From contig CAZBLR010000007.1 in assembly GCA_964492895.1 (NCBI GenBank), positions 23,437-87,436 of the forward strand: DNA of 64,000 nt, read 5' to 3'. The translations under genes were made by a program, and so were the position numbers. Shown in pieces: positions 32,719 to 41,142 of this stretch; the first letter of the stretch is position 1, and each line of letters begins with the position of its first letter. Source of the stretch: DATLWN01 sp964492895. GTDB lineage: Bacteria > Pseudomonadota > Zetaproteobacteria > Mariprofundales > Mariprofundaceae. The notes below the pieces were generated by a model that did no database searches, was not told where the DNA came from, and saw nothing but the letters and a program-made list of their open reading frames with translations.

Positions 32719-34877
32719 GATCTCTCCCCTTCGGCCTCCCCTTTGGCCTCCACCTTGACCTTCTTGCGGCGGAACACCATATCACGGAAGGCCTCACCGA
32801 ACGAGCGCGTCATATGCGGCTTCTCCAGGCCCACGCGGTTCTTGCGCCCGACGCGCACCACGCCGTCCAGGGCCTTGATCGCCCGCAGCACCGAGGCCAG
32901 GTGGATACGGTCCTCGACATCGATCAGGAACAGCAGTTCGGTGACCGAGCCGCCGCGCTGGTGGATCTTCAGATCCTCGATATTGGCATTGGTTTCGGCC
33001 ATGCAGCTGGACACCCTGGCCAGCATGCCCCGCTCGTTGCGGGTGATCACCTCGATTCCGGTCGGATACGACTGTCCCTTCTGCGGTGCCCAGCTGACGT
33101 CCAGCCAGCTGGAGTCCGCATGCTTGACCTCCGGACACTTCCGGTGGTGCAGCATCAGGCCCTTGCCGGCCCGGAACTGCCCCAGCACCGGATCGCCGGG
33201 AATCGGATGGCAGCATTCGGCCGGTACCATCATCGCCTTGGCCATACCCTTGATGTTCAGCGGACCCGCCTGCTCCCGCTCGACCGCTGCCAGGAACTGG
33301 TCCAGCGGGATATCGCCGCGGCCCAGGCCCTCCTTCAGGCCGTCCACGTCCGCACATTCCAGCCGTTCCAGAACCTCGGGCTTGATCTCGGCCTTGCCCA
33401 TGGCCTCGCGGATGATCTGCTCGCCCATGCGGATGCTGGTGTTGCGCTCCTGGCGCCGGAACCACTGGCGGATGCTCTGGCGGGCACGCGGGGTGCGGAC
33501 GTACTGAAGCCACTGCCGGCTCGGCGTCTGGTCCGGGCTGGTCATGATCTCGATCTGGTCGCCGTTGTGCAGGCGTGTCTGGAAATCGGCGATCTCGCCG
33601 TTGATGCGCACGCCGATGCAGTGGTTGCCGACATCGGTATGCACCGCATAGGCGAAGTCCAGCGGCCTGGCCCCTCTGGGCAGCGCGAAGATGTCGCCAT
33701 CGCGGCTGAACACGTAGACCTCCTGCACGAACAGGTCGAGGCGCACGTTCTCGAGGAACTCGCCCGGATTCTCGACCTCCTGGATCAGTTCGGTCAGCTG
33801 TTTCAGCCACTGGAAGCTGCGATCATCGTCCCCGCCGTCCTGGCCCTCTCCCTTGTAGCGCCAGTGGGCGGCGATCCCGTCCTCGGCGAAGCGATGCATC
33901 GATGCGGTACGGATCTGCACCTCGATGCGGAAATTCTCCGGACCGATCACCGAGGTATGCAGCGACTGGTAGCCGTTCGGTTTGGGCAGCGCGATGTAGT
34001 CCTTGAACCGGCCGGGAACGGGCCGGTACAGGCTGTGGATGATGCCCAGCGTCTGGTAGCAGGCCGCCGTATCGTCAACGATGACGCGGAAGGCCACGAG
34101 GTCGTAGATGTCGCTGAAGTCGATATGCTTGCGCTGCATCTTCTCATGCACGCTGTACAGATGCTTCATGCGACCCTGCACCTGCGCCTTGACGCCCTTG
34201 CGGTCCAGGGCCTGCTGGATGATGGTTTCCAGCCGCCGCTGCACCTGCTGCAGGCCCTCGATATGGTCCTTCATCTGGGCGATCAGGTCGTGGAAGGCGC
34301 CCGGATCGAGCTGGGCGAAGGATAGGTCCTCCATCTCCTGCTTGATCCAGTGGATACCGAGCCGGTGCGCCAGCGGCGCATACAGCTGCATGGTCTCCTG
34401 GGCGATGCCGATGCGCTTGTTCTCGGGCAGGAAGTTCAGCGTGCGCATATTGTGCAGGCGGTCGGCCAGCTTGATTAGCAGCACGCGCAGGTCCTGGGCC
34501 GTGGCCAGGATCATCTTGCGGAAGTTCTCCGCCTGCTTGTGCTCGGAGGATCGGAAGCGGATCTGGCCGATCTTGGTGACCCCGTCGACCAGGCGGGCGA
34601 TCTCGGCACCGAAGCGGTGCTCGACATCGGCCAGCGTGACGTGGGTATCCTCGACCGTATCGTGCAGCAGCGCCGTGACGATACTGGCCTCGTCCAGCTT
34701 CAGGCTGGCCAGGATGTTGGCCACGGCTAGCGGATGCGTGACATAGGGCTCGCCGGAACGCCGCACCTGGTCCCCGTGCGCATGCGCGGCGAACACGTAG
34801 GCGCGGTTGATCAGGTCGAGATCGGCCTTCGGCGCATAGGCGCGGACGCGCTCGGTGATTTCAAAGATGCGGCTCAC
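32715..34877 (-). CDS. spoT: Bifunctional (p)ppGpp synthase/hydrolase SpoT
   Basis: A 720-residue Rel-family alarmone enzyme. The hydrolase HD domain has intact His72-Asp73 in LLHDTVEDT; the synthase domain (about 230-350) keeps GRMKHLYSVHEKM and EVQIRT; TGS (about 390-450) and C-terminal ACT domains follow. Both activities look possible. The start is a GTG at 34877. Neighbours rpoZ and gmk are the usual ones and fit its role: the omega subunit is part of a ppGpp site and Gmk is inhibited by ppGpp in some bacteria. Confidence 0.96.
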   Translation of the reverse strand: MSRIFEITERVRAYAPKADLDLINRAYVFAAHAHGDQVRRSGEPYVTHPLAVANILASLKLDEASIVTALLHDTVEDTHVTLADVEHRFGAEIARLVDGVTKIGQIRFRSSEHKQAENFRKMILATAQDLRVLLIKLADRLHNMRTLNFLPENKRIGIAQETMQLYAPLAHRLGIHWIKQEMEDLSFAQLDPGAFHDLIAQMKDHIEGLQQVQRRLETIIQQALDRKGVKAQVQGRMKHLYSVHEKMQRKHIDFSDIYDLVAFRVIVDDTAACYQTLGIIHSLYRPVPGRFKDYIALPKPNGYQSLHTSVIGPENFRIEVQIRTASMHRFAEDGIAAHWRYKGEGQDGGDDDRSFQWLKQLTELIQEVENPGEFLENVRLDLFVQEVYVFSRDGDIFALPRGARPLDFAYAVHTDVGNHCIGVRINGEIADFQTRLHNGDQIEIMTSPDQTPSRQWLQYVRTPRARQSIRQWFRRQERNTSIRMGEQIIREAMGKAEIKPEVLERLECADVDGLKEGLGRGDIPLDQFLAAVEREQAGPLNIKGMAKAMMVPAECCHPIPGDPVLGQFRAGKGLMLHHRKCPEVKHADSSWLDVSWAPQKGQSYPTGIEVITRNERGMLARVSSCMAETNANIEDLKIHQRGGSVTELLFLIDVEDRIHLASVLRAIKALDGVVRVGRKNRVGLEKPHMTRSFGEAFRDMVFRRKKVKVEAKGEAEGERS

Positions 34878-34936
34878 GGGTGCATCCCCTCAGAAAGGAA
34901 AAAGGGTCAGGACGCCAGGCAACCGCAATCGGGAGG

Positions 34937-35215
34937 TCAGATCTCGTCGTCTTCCAGGCGCTGTTGGGCCGCTTCGGCCGCCTGGGCCGCGAGCTGACGC
35001 TCACGCTCGATGCGATCGGCCTCGAAGACGCTCTCCCATGTCACCTGTCCATCGCCGATCTCCTTCAGCGACTGGACCGCCGGCTTATGGATCTCGCCAT
35101 CGACGGAATGCGACATGGCGTTCAGAAGTTGCCGGGCACGGCGGGTTGCCAGCACGACCATCTCGAAACGGTTCGGGTAATAACGAATGCAATCTTCTAC
35201 AGTGACACGGGCCAT
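34937..35215 (-). CDS. rpoZ: RNA polymerase omega subunit
   Basis: A 92-residue protein starting MARVTVEDCIRYYPNRFEMV, the family N-terminus, with RRARQL and a Gln/Ala-rich helical C-terminus. Omega helps assemble RNA polymerase. GGAGG lies 7-8 bases upstream of the ATG. It precedes spoT by 59 bp. Confidence 0.96.
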   Translation of the reverse strand: MARVTVEDCIRYYPNRFEMVVLATRRARQLLNAMSHSVDGEIHKPAVQSLKEIGDGQVTWESVFEADRIERERQLAAQAAEAAQQRLEDDEI

Positions 35216-35262
35216 CCGACGTCAACCTCCGGTCTTCAGCTGATAAGGGGTAGCAAAGCTTA

Positions 35263-35290
35263 AGGATAGCGGCAGCCTGCCAAAAGGCAA
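35263..35290 (-). promoter_or_regulatory. Putative promoter of rpoZ-spoT-ridA
   Basis: On the minus strand, TTGCCT (35290-35285) directly abuts the gmk stop and is followed after 16 bp by TATCCT (35268-35263), predicting a start near 35256 and a 40-base leader. Both boxes match four of six consensus bases. Confidence 0.45.
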
Positions 35291-35854
35291 TCAGGCGCCG
35301 TGGTACAGGTCCAGCAGGCGCTGCAGGGCCTGAGGGAAATCATCATTGACGATCCGTTCATGCGCCTCGCCGGCATGCGCCATCTCGCTCTCGGCCGCTG
35401 CCAGGCGGCGCGCCACCACCTCGGCGCTATCCTGGCCACGCGCGGTCAGGCGCCGGCGAAGCTCGTCGAGCGACGGCGGCATGATGAAGATGCGGAACGC
35501 CTCCGGCAGTTTGGCAGCCACCTGCTGCGCCCCCTGCCAATCGATCTCCAGCAGCACGTCGAACCCCCCGGCCAGCATCCGCTCCACGTCGGCCTTGCGG
35601 GTCCCGTAGCGGTTGCCGTGCACCAGCGCCGATTCCAGGAACGCGCCGTCGGCCAGCTGCCGTTCGAATTCGTCCGGGCTCAGGAAATGATAATCGCGAC
35701 CGTCCACCTCCCCGGGACGCGGCGGGCGGGTGGTGCTGGACACGCTAAGACGCAGTCGTGGGCAATGCTCCATCCAGGCCCGGCACAGGCTGGTCTTGCC
35801 GCTGCCGGAGGGACCGGAGACCACGAACAGGCGCGGGCTGCCGCTGCCCGGCAT
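35291..35854 (-). CDS. gmk: Guanylate kinase
   Basis: Gmk phosphorylates GMP to GDP. The 187-residue protein has the P-loop GPSGSGKT at residues 14-21, the STTRPPRPGEVDGRDYHF GMP-binding segment and LLEIDWQGAQQV. ATG 35854 lies 2 bp after the ferredoxin stop, and upstream in-frame codons are a shadow of that gene. Confidence 0.96.
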   Translation of the reverse strand: MPGSGSPRLFVVSGPSGSGKTSLCRAWMEHCPRLRLSVSSTTRPPRPGEVDGRDYHFLSPDEFERQLADGAFLESALVHGNRYGTRKADVERMLAGGFDVLLEIDWQGAQQVAAKLPEAFRIFIMPPSLDELRRRLTARGQDSAEVVARRLAAAESEMAHAGEAHERIVNDDFPQALQRLLDLYHGA

Positions 35855-35856
35855 CG

Positions 35857-36108
35857 TCAGGCCTTGCCGGTCAGTTTCAGGTATTTCTCCTGCAGCTGCT
35901 CCCGGGTTTCCACGACATCCGGATCGTTCGGGATGCAATCCACCGGACAGACCAGCTGGCATTGGGATTCCTCGAAGTGGCCGACGCATTCGGTGCACTT
36001 GTTCGGATCGATCTCGTAGATCTCGTCGCCCTCGAAAATCGCCTCATTCGGGCATTCGGGCTCGCATACGCCGCAATTGATGCACTCGTCGGTGATCATC
36101 AGGGCCAT
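35857..36108 (-). CDS. YfhL-family 4Fe-4S ferredoxin
   Basis: An 83-residue ferredoxin with two cluster motifs: CINCGVCEPECP (from residue 9) and, with a longer spacer, CTECVGHFEESQCQLVCPVDC. This is the YfhL type, low-potential and soluble. AAGGAG lies 7 bases before ATG 36108. It is divergent from hemH. Its electron partners are unknown; Rnf in the same region is one possibility. Confidence 0.92.
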   Translation of the reverse strand: MALMITDECINCGVCEPECPNEAIFEGDEIYEIDPNKCTECVGHFEESQCQLVCPVDCIPNDPDVVETREQLQEKYLKLTGKA

Positions 36109-36260
36109 CGTGGACTCCTTGGGGAATGACGCTTCGGACAAGGGGGCCCGCATCCGGGGGAGCAATCATGCCGCAAACGGCCCCCGTGTCCAACCGGGCC
36201 GGCACTGGGATATGGTGACGGATATGGCATGATACGGCCATCCCACGGGAAGGAGCAGGC

Positions 36261-37370
36261 ATGCAGTACCATGGCCAACCGGCATTTGACCATCAGCAGA
36301 TTCCCGCGGTCGGCGTGCTGCTGCTGAACCTGGGTACGCCGGAGGCGCCGACCACGCCGGCGCTCAGGCGCTACCTGAAACAATTCCTGTCCGATCCCCG
36401 CATCGTCGAACAGCCGCGCTGGCTGTGGTGGCTGGTCCTGAACGGGGTGATCCTGAACATCCGGCCACCCCGCTCCGCTGCCGCCTATCGCCGTATCTGG
36501 ACCGACGCGGGCTCTCCGCTGTTGACCCACAGCCGGGACATCGCCGCCGGCCTGGCCGAACGGCTGGCGGGGCGCTACGGCAACCCGGTACACGTGGAAC
36601 TGGCCATGCGCTACGGGCACCCCTCCGTGGCCGAGGCCATGGCCAGGCTGGAGGCGCGCGGTTGCCGGCGCATGGTGGTGCTGCCGCTGTACCCCCAGTA
36701 CTCGGCCACCTCCACCGGCTCGGCACTGGATGCCGTGTGGCTCGAGCTGACGCGCTGGCGCTGGATGCCGGAGATCCGCACCATCAACAGCTATCACGAT
36801 CATCCCGGCTACATCGCGGCGCTGGCCGCCTCCATCCGCGACCACTGGCAGCAGCACGGCCGGCCCGAGCGACTGCTCTTCTCCTTCCACGGCATCCCCC
36901 GCCGCTATTTCCTGGCCGGCGATCCCTACCACTGCCTGTGCCACAAGACCGCCCGCCTGGTGGCCGAACGACTCGGCCTGCAGGACGGGGAATGGAAGCT
37001 CGCCTTCCAGTCCCTGTTCGGACGGGAGGAATGGCTGCGCCCGTACACCAGCGAAACGCTGGCCGCATGGGGCGCCGAGGGCCTGAAGAACGTGCACGTC
37101 GTCTGTCCCGGGTTCGCGGCGGACTGCCTGGAAACCCTGGACGAGATCGCCGTCGAGAACCGCCATGTGTTCACACAGGCCGGCGGCGGCGAATTCCACT
37201 ATGTCCCGGCCCTGAACGCGGCGCCTGCGCATCTCGAGGCCTTGTCGTCCATGGTCGGCGAGGCCCTGGGCCACTGGGGGATCGATAAGGATGCCTGGGA
37301 CGCCGATGCCGCGGCGCAGGAAGCACAGGCACGGGCCGCGCGCGCCGAGGCATTGAAAGCGGCCGGATAG
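36261..37370 (+). CDS. hemH: Ferrochelatase
   Basis: HemH inserts ferrous iron into protoporphyrin IX, the last step of haem synthesis. The 369-residue protein has VGVLLLNLGTPEAP at the start, YPQYSATSTGS, LLFSFHGIPRRY with the catalytic His, and CPGFAADCLETLDEI. AAGGAG precedes the ATG. The C-terminal 30 residues are Ala-rich and dispensable-looking. The 152-bp divergent gap to the ferredoxin gene should contain both promoters. Confidence 0.96.
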   Translation: MQYHGQPAFDHQQIPAVGVLLLNLGTPEAPTTPALRRYLKQFLSDPRIVEQPRWLWWLVLNGVILNIRPPRSAAAYRRIWTDAGSPLLTHSRDIAAGLAERLAGRYGNPVHVELAMRYGHPSVAEAMARLEARGCRRMVVLPLYPQYSATSTGSALDAVWLELTRWRWMPEIRTINSYHDHPGYIAALAASIRDHWQQHGRPERLLFSFHGIPRRYFLAGDPYHCLCHKTARLVAERLGLQDGEWKLAFQSLFGREEWLRPYTSETLAAWGAEGLKNVHVVCPGFAADCLETLDEIAVENRHVFTQAGGGEFHYVPALNAAPAHLEALSSMVGEALGHWGIDKDAWDADAAAQEAQARAARAEALKAAG

Positions 37371-37413
37371 CGGTCGCCCGGAAAGCCGGGCCTTCAACGC
37401 AAAACGTACCGAC

Positions 37414-38304
37414 CTATGCCGGCGGAGCGGGCAGGTGTGCAGCCAGGAAGTCGGCGAAGGCCCGGGCGGCAGGGCTGGGATGCGCCGCCACCAGCATCGT
37501 GAACGGCCGCAACAACCTCGGCGACAGCGGGCGGGCGACCAGCACGGCATCCGCCCGCTTCAGCGTCAGATGGGAGGCGAAGCCCAGTCCCAGGCCCTGG
37601 CGCACCGCTTCCAGCACCGCGGCCACGCCGCCCAGGGACAGGTGCCGCGACACCACGATTCCGGCCCGGCGAAAGGCATCCTCGACCACCTCGCTGGTAC
37701 CGGAGCCCGGCTCGCGCCAGATCAGGGGCTGATCCCGCAGCATGGACAACGGCACCGAATCGCGTCGGGCCAGCCGATGTCCCGCCGGCATGACCAGCAC
37801 CACCTCGTCCTGTCCGATCGGCTCGGCCCGGTAGGTGTCCGGGATCTGGCGTGGCAAGGGGCTTTCCACCAGACCGATATCGTAATCGCCCAGGCTATTG
37901 ATCACCTGGCGGCTGTTGCTGGTTCCCACATGCACCTCGATGCCGGGATGCTGCTGCTGGAAGGCGGCGAGCACGGCCGGCAACAGCGAACCGGCGATGG
38001 TCTGGCTGGAGGCCACCCGCACGCGGCCGGTCTGCAGACCGTGCAGCCCCTCGGCGAAGGTGGCGGCGGCCTGCAGTGCCTGTTCGACAGCCAGGGCATG
38101 GGCATAGAAGGCCTCGCCGGTGGCGGTCAGGGCCACGCCGCGTCCCTGGCGCCGGTACAGCTCCTCCCCGATATCCTGCTGCAGTTGGCGCAGTTGATTG
38201 GATACCGCGGGCTGCGTCAGATGCCTGGCCTTCGCGGCGCCGCCGATGCTGCCCTGGCGTACCAGTTCAACGAAGCTGAGGATCTGGTCCGGATGCAGTC
38301 TCAT
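37414..38304 (-). CDS. LysR-family transcriptional regulator
   Basis: A 296-residue LysR-type protein with an N-terminal winged helix (GSIGGAAKARHLTQPAVSNQ as the recognition helix, residues 18-37) and a LysR substrate-binding domain (about 90-290). It is divergent from the TDT transporter gene across a short AT-rich gap with palindromes, so it very likely controls that gene. The effector is not known; sulfite or a dicarboxylate would fit the transporter family. Confidence 0.92.
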   Translation of the reverse strand: MRLHPDQILSFVELVRQGSIGGAAKARHLTQPAVSNQLRQLQQDIGEELYRRQGRGVALTATGEAFYAHALAVEQALQAAATFAEGLHGLQTGRVRVASSQTIAGSLLPAVLAAFQQQHPGIEVHVGTSNSRQVINSLGDYDIGLVESPLPRQIPDTYRAEPIGQDEVVLVMPAGHRLARRDSVPLSMLRDQPLIWREPGSGTSEVVEDAFRRAGIVVSRHLSLGGVAAVLEAVRQGLGLGFASHLTLKRADAVLVARPLSPRLLRPFTMLVAAHPSPAARAFADFLAAHLPAPPA

Positions 38305-38409
38305 GCCGCTAATATATCATTAATATGAATATATAACATCATAAATGATCATTATTAATGATCTATAGACCCCGCTACGATGCCGCCATTCCCGCTCACG
38401 GAGGTCACC
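38305..38409. promoter_or_regulatory. Divergent operator region with AT-rich dyads
   Basis: This 105-bp gap is AT-rich. It contains ATCAT-AA-ATGAT (38338-38349) and ATCATT-ATT-AATGAT (38348-38362), the second fitting the T-N11-A LysR box (T 38349, A 38361). They overlap by two bases. A third, imperfect AT repeat covers about 38311-38335. Regulation of both flanking genes is inference from position. Confidence 0.6.
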
Positions 38410-39531
38410 ATGGCTGCGAAACCCCTGATCCGTCCGGATCACCCGCGCGAACTGATACGCCAGTTCACGCCGAACTGGTTCACGATGAACATGGGCACGG
38501 GCATCCTGAGCCTGCTGATCGCCGTGTTTCCCTACCCTTTCGCCGCCCAGCACCTGCTGGCCCAGGGCCTGTGGTGGCTCGATGTCGTGCTGTTCCTGAT
38601 GTTTGCCGCGCTGTTCATCGGGCGCCTGACGGCCTTCCCCTCCTCCGTCGGCCCGATGCTCGATCATCCTGTGCAGTCGATGTTCCTCGGCGCCATCCCG
38701 ATGGCGCTGGTGCCCATCATCAATGGCCTGCCCGAGTTCTCCGGCCTGCACCATCCGTATGCACTGGCCCAGGGCCTGTGGTGGATGGATGCGGCCCTGG
38801 CCGCCGGCATCGGCCTGTTGGTGCCCTACCGCATGTTCACACGTCAGCAGCACAAGCTCGAGGGCATGACGGCCGTCTGGCTGCTGCCCATCGTGGCCTG
38901 TGAGGTGACGGCGAGCAGCGGCGGCTTTCTGGCGCCCCACCTGCCGCCCGAGACCGCACGCGTGATGATCGCCGTCAGCGGCATCCTGTGGTCGCTGTCG
39001 GTGCCGCTGGCCATGGGCATCCTGGTGATCCTGTTCCTGCGCATGGCCTGCCACAGCCTGCCTCCGCGCGAGATGGCCGTCTCCTCGTGGCTGACGCTCG
39101 GGCCGATCGGCACGGGTGCCCTGGCCCTGGTGGTGCTGGGCGAGGCCGCGCCCGCCGCCTTCGCCGGCACGCCGCTCGCGTCCCTGGCTGCGCTGGCGAA
39201 GCCGGCCGGCATCGTGCTCGGCTTCCTGTTCTGGGCCTACGGGCTGTGGTGGTGGGTCACGGCCTGGCTGATCACGCTGCGCACGGCGCGTCTCGGCCTG
39301 CCGTTCAATATGGGCTGGTGGGGTTTCACCTTCCCGGTCGGGGTGTTCGCCATGGCCACGGTCAAACTGGCCGCCTACACCGGGGCCGGGCCCCTGCGCC
39401 TGTTCGCGGCCCTGCTGATCGTGCAGCTGGCCGGTTTCTGGATGCTGGTGCTGGCACGCACGCTGCCCGGCATGTGGCGCGGGCACCTGTTCCATGCCCC
39501 ATGCCTGGTGCCGGAGCAGAGTCCGGCCTGA
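38410..39531 (+). CDS. TDT-family anion exporter (TehA/SSU1/Mae1-like)
   Basis: A 373-residue membrane protein with about ten helices, starting from ATG 38410 (GGAGG upstream). FTPNWFTMNMGTGILSLLI near the start and PFNMGWWGFTFPVGVFAMAT in the C-terminal half are signatures of the tellurite-resistance/dicarboxylate (TDT) family. This family includes sulfite exporters and malate transporters; the substrate here is not readable. ATG 38380 in frame has no ribosome site. Confidence 0.9.
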   Translation: MAAKPLIRPDHPRELIRQFTPNWFTMNMGTGILSLLIAVFPYPFAAQHLLAQGLWWLDVVLFLMFAALFIGRLTAFPSSVGPMLDHPVQSMFLGAIPMALVPIINGLPEFSGLHHPYALAQGLWWMDAALAAGIGLLVPYRMFTRQQHKLEGMTAVWLLPIVACEVTASSGGFLAPHLPPETARVMIAVSGILWSLSVPLAMGILVILFLRMACHSLPPREMAVSSWLTLGPIGTGALALVVLGEAAPAAFAGTPLASLAALAKPAGIVLGFLFWAYGLWWWVTAWLITLRTARLGLPFNMGWWGFTFPVGVFAMATVKLAAYTGAGPLRLFAALLIVQLAGFWMLVLARTLPGMWRGHLFHAPCLVPEQSPA

Positions 39532-39537
39532 GGACAG

Positions 39538-39876
39538 CTAGAACGTGCCCCTGTCCCAGCCCCACATGGCGCGCTCGGGCGCGGCGAACTCGATATAGAT
39601 CCGTGCCGGATCGATGGCCAGCCGCATTTGCAGCAGATCGCAGATGCGCGCCGACAGGGCGGCCGTCTGGCTGCTGCCGAGGCCGAGGCTCTTGAGCTCC
39701 ACGAAGGCCAGCGGCGCGGCGCTCCCGGCAAACAGCATGGCCTGGCCGCCCGAGCATTGCACCATGACGTAGCCCTCGGGCTTGCCCAGGGCCTCGGCGG
39801 TCAGACCCGACAGTTCCTTCAGCAGGCCGTCCGCATCCCCGATCCCGACATTGGTGTGCACATGCAGATACGGCAT
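39538..39876 (-). CDS. MIF/4-OT superfamily tautomerase
   Basis: A 112-residue protein of the macrophage migration inhibitory factor family. Pro2 after the start Met (MPYLHVHTNVG) is the catalytic base, and IYIEFAAPERAMWGWDRGTF near the end matches the family. It begins 4 bp after the rnfE stop, so it is probably the last gene of the rnf transcript. A link to Rnf function is not known; phenylpyruvate is a typical substrate in the family. Confidence 0.88.
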   Translation of the reverse strand: MPYLHVHTNVGIGDADGLLKELSGLTAEALGKPEGYVMVQCSGGQAMLFAGSAAPLAFVELKSLGLGSSQTAALSARICDLLQMRLAIDPARIYIEFAAPERAMWGWDRGTF

Positions 39877-39880
39877 CGCC

Positions 39881-40531
39881 TTACACCTCCGCCACCTGCT
39901 GCAGGCTCTGCGTCACGGCCCCGGCAGCCGCCCGTCGCTGCAGCCAGCGGTTGATCAGGCGCACGCCGACCAGGATGAAACCCAGCGCGATGAAGGCCCC
40001 CGGCGGCAGGATGAACATCAGGAAATCCGGGTAATGCGCCCCGAACAGCGGCGTGCCGAACAGCGTGCCCTGGCCGATCACCTCGCGCACCCCGCCCAGC
40101 ACCAGCAGGGCCAGCGTGAAACCGAGGCCGACGGCCAGGCCGTCGACGACGGAATCCGAGATGCTGTTCTTGCTGGCGAAGGCCTCGGCACGCCCGAGCA
40201 CCGAGCAGTTGACCACGATCAGCGGGATGAACAGGCCGAGTATCAGGTACATGCCGTGCATGTAGGCATCCATCGTCATGTCGACCACGGTGACGAAGGC
40301 GGCGATGATGGTGATATAGGCCGGGATGCGCACGTTCTTGGGGATCACGCCGCGCACCAGCGACACCACGAGGTTCGAGCCCATCAGCACGAAGGTGGTC
40401 GCCGCCCCCATCCAGAAGCCGTTCTCCGCCGAGGTCGTGACGCCGAGCAGCGGGCACATGCCGAGCAGCTGGGCGAAGATCGTGTTGTTGCGCCAGAAGC
40501 CCTCGGCAAAGATATCCTGCTTGTCCATCAT
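39881..40531 (-). CDS. rnfE: Rnf complex subunit E
   Basis: A 216-residue membrane subunit with six helices, paralogous to RnfA. WRNNTIFAQLLGMCPLLGVT and IPLIVVNCSVLGRAEAFAS carry the two half-membrane cysteines that hold an iron-sulfur cluster with RnfA. The ATG at 40531 overlaps the rnfG stop. Confidence 0.95.
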   Translation of the reverse strand: MMDKQDIFAEGFWRNNTIFAQLLGMCPLLGVTTSAENGFWMGAATTFVLMGSNLVVSLVRGVIPKNVRIPAYITIIAAFVTVVDMTMDAYMHGMYLILGLFIPLIVVNCSVLGRAEAFASKNSISDSVVDGLAVGLGFTLALLVLGGVREVIGQGTLFGTPLFGAHYPDFLMFILPPGAFIALGFILVGVRLINRWLQRRAAAGAVTQSLQQVAEV

Positions 40532-41142
40532 ACGCCTCCCGGTGCGGCGGCATCGGCCGCTACGACCTGATCCCGGTGCCGCTGGTAGAACTCTAATCCA
40601 CGCTTCACCGCGTTGACCACCGCCCGCGGCGAGATCGTGGCGCCGGTGAACTGATCGATATCGCCGCCGTCCTTCTTCACCGCCCAGTTCGTGTTCTGCA
40701 GGTTCCGGCCGTCGAAGCTCGCAACCCACTTGTGGTTCTTGACGATGCCGTCGCCGAGACCCGGGGTTTCATGATGGCTGGTGACGCGGATGGCGTGCAC
40801 GCTGCCGTCGCGGTCCACCCCGAGCAGGATGAAGATGTTGCCGGCATAGCCGTCGGGCGCCACAACCTCGAAGGCGGCGCCATTGACCTTGCCCTGTCCG
40901 TCACGGGCCAGATACAGGGTCACCGGCCCGGCAGCCGCATCGGTCAGGTGCAGCACGTCGTGGATCGGGTCGTTGCGGTGCGCCGGCAACACCTCGGCCA
41001 GCGCCGCATACAGCGTGTTCTGCTCCGCCTGGGCGATCGGCCCCTGGGTCACGTTGTCGACCAGGCCGAGCAGCACCGTGGAGATCGCCGCCACCAGGAA
41101 CAGCGCCAGCACCATCAGCCACTGCTCGCGCGTCACCTTCAT
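40528..41142 (-). CDS. rnfG: Rnf complex subunit G (flavoprotein)
   Basis: A 204-residue protein with one N-terminal membrane helix (about 8-28) and an FMN-binding domain outside. DQFTGATISPRAVV contains the threonine in TGAT to which FMN is attached covalently by ApbE. HHETPGLGDGI is also conserved. No apbE is in the window. Starts overlap rnfD by 4 bp. Confidence 0.95.
   Translation of the reverse strand: MKVTREQWLMVLALFLVAAISTVLLGLVDNVTQGPIAQAEQNTLYAALAEVLPAHRNDPIHDVLHLTDAAAGPVTLYLARDGQGKVNGAAFEVVAPDGYAGNIFILLGVDRDGSVHAIRVTSHHETPGLGDGIVKNHKWVASFDGRNLQNTNWAVKKDGGDIDQFTGATISPRAVVNAVKRGLEFYQRHRDQVVAADAAAPGGV

Noticed and set aside
36099..37550. 483-codon minus-strand open frame
   Set aside because: Opposite hemH and overlapping a LysR gene; no recognisable domain.
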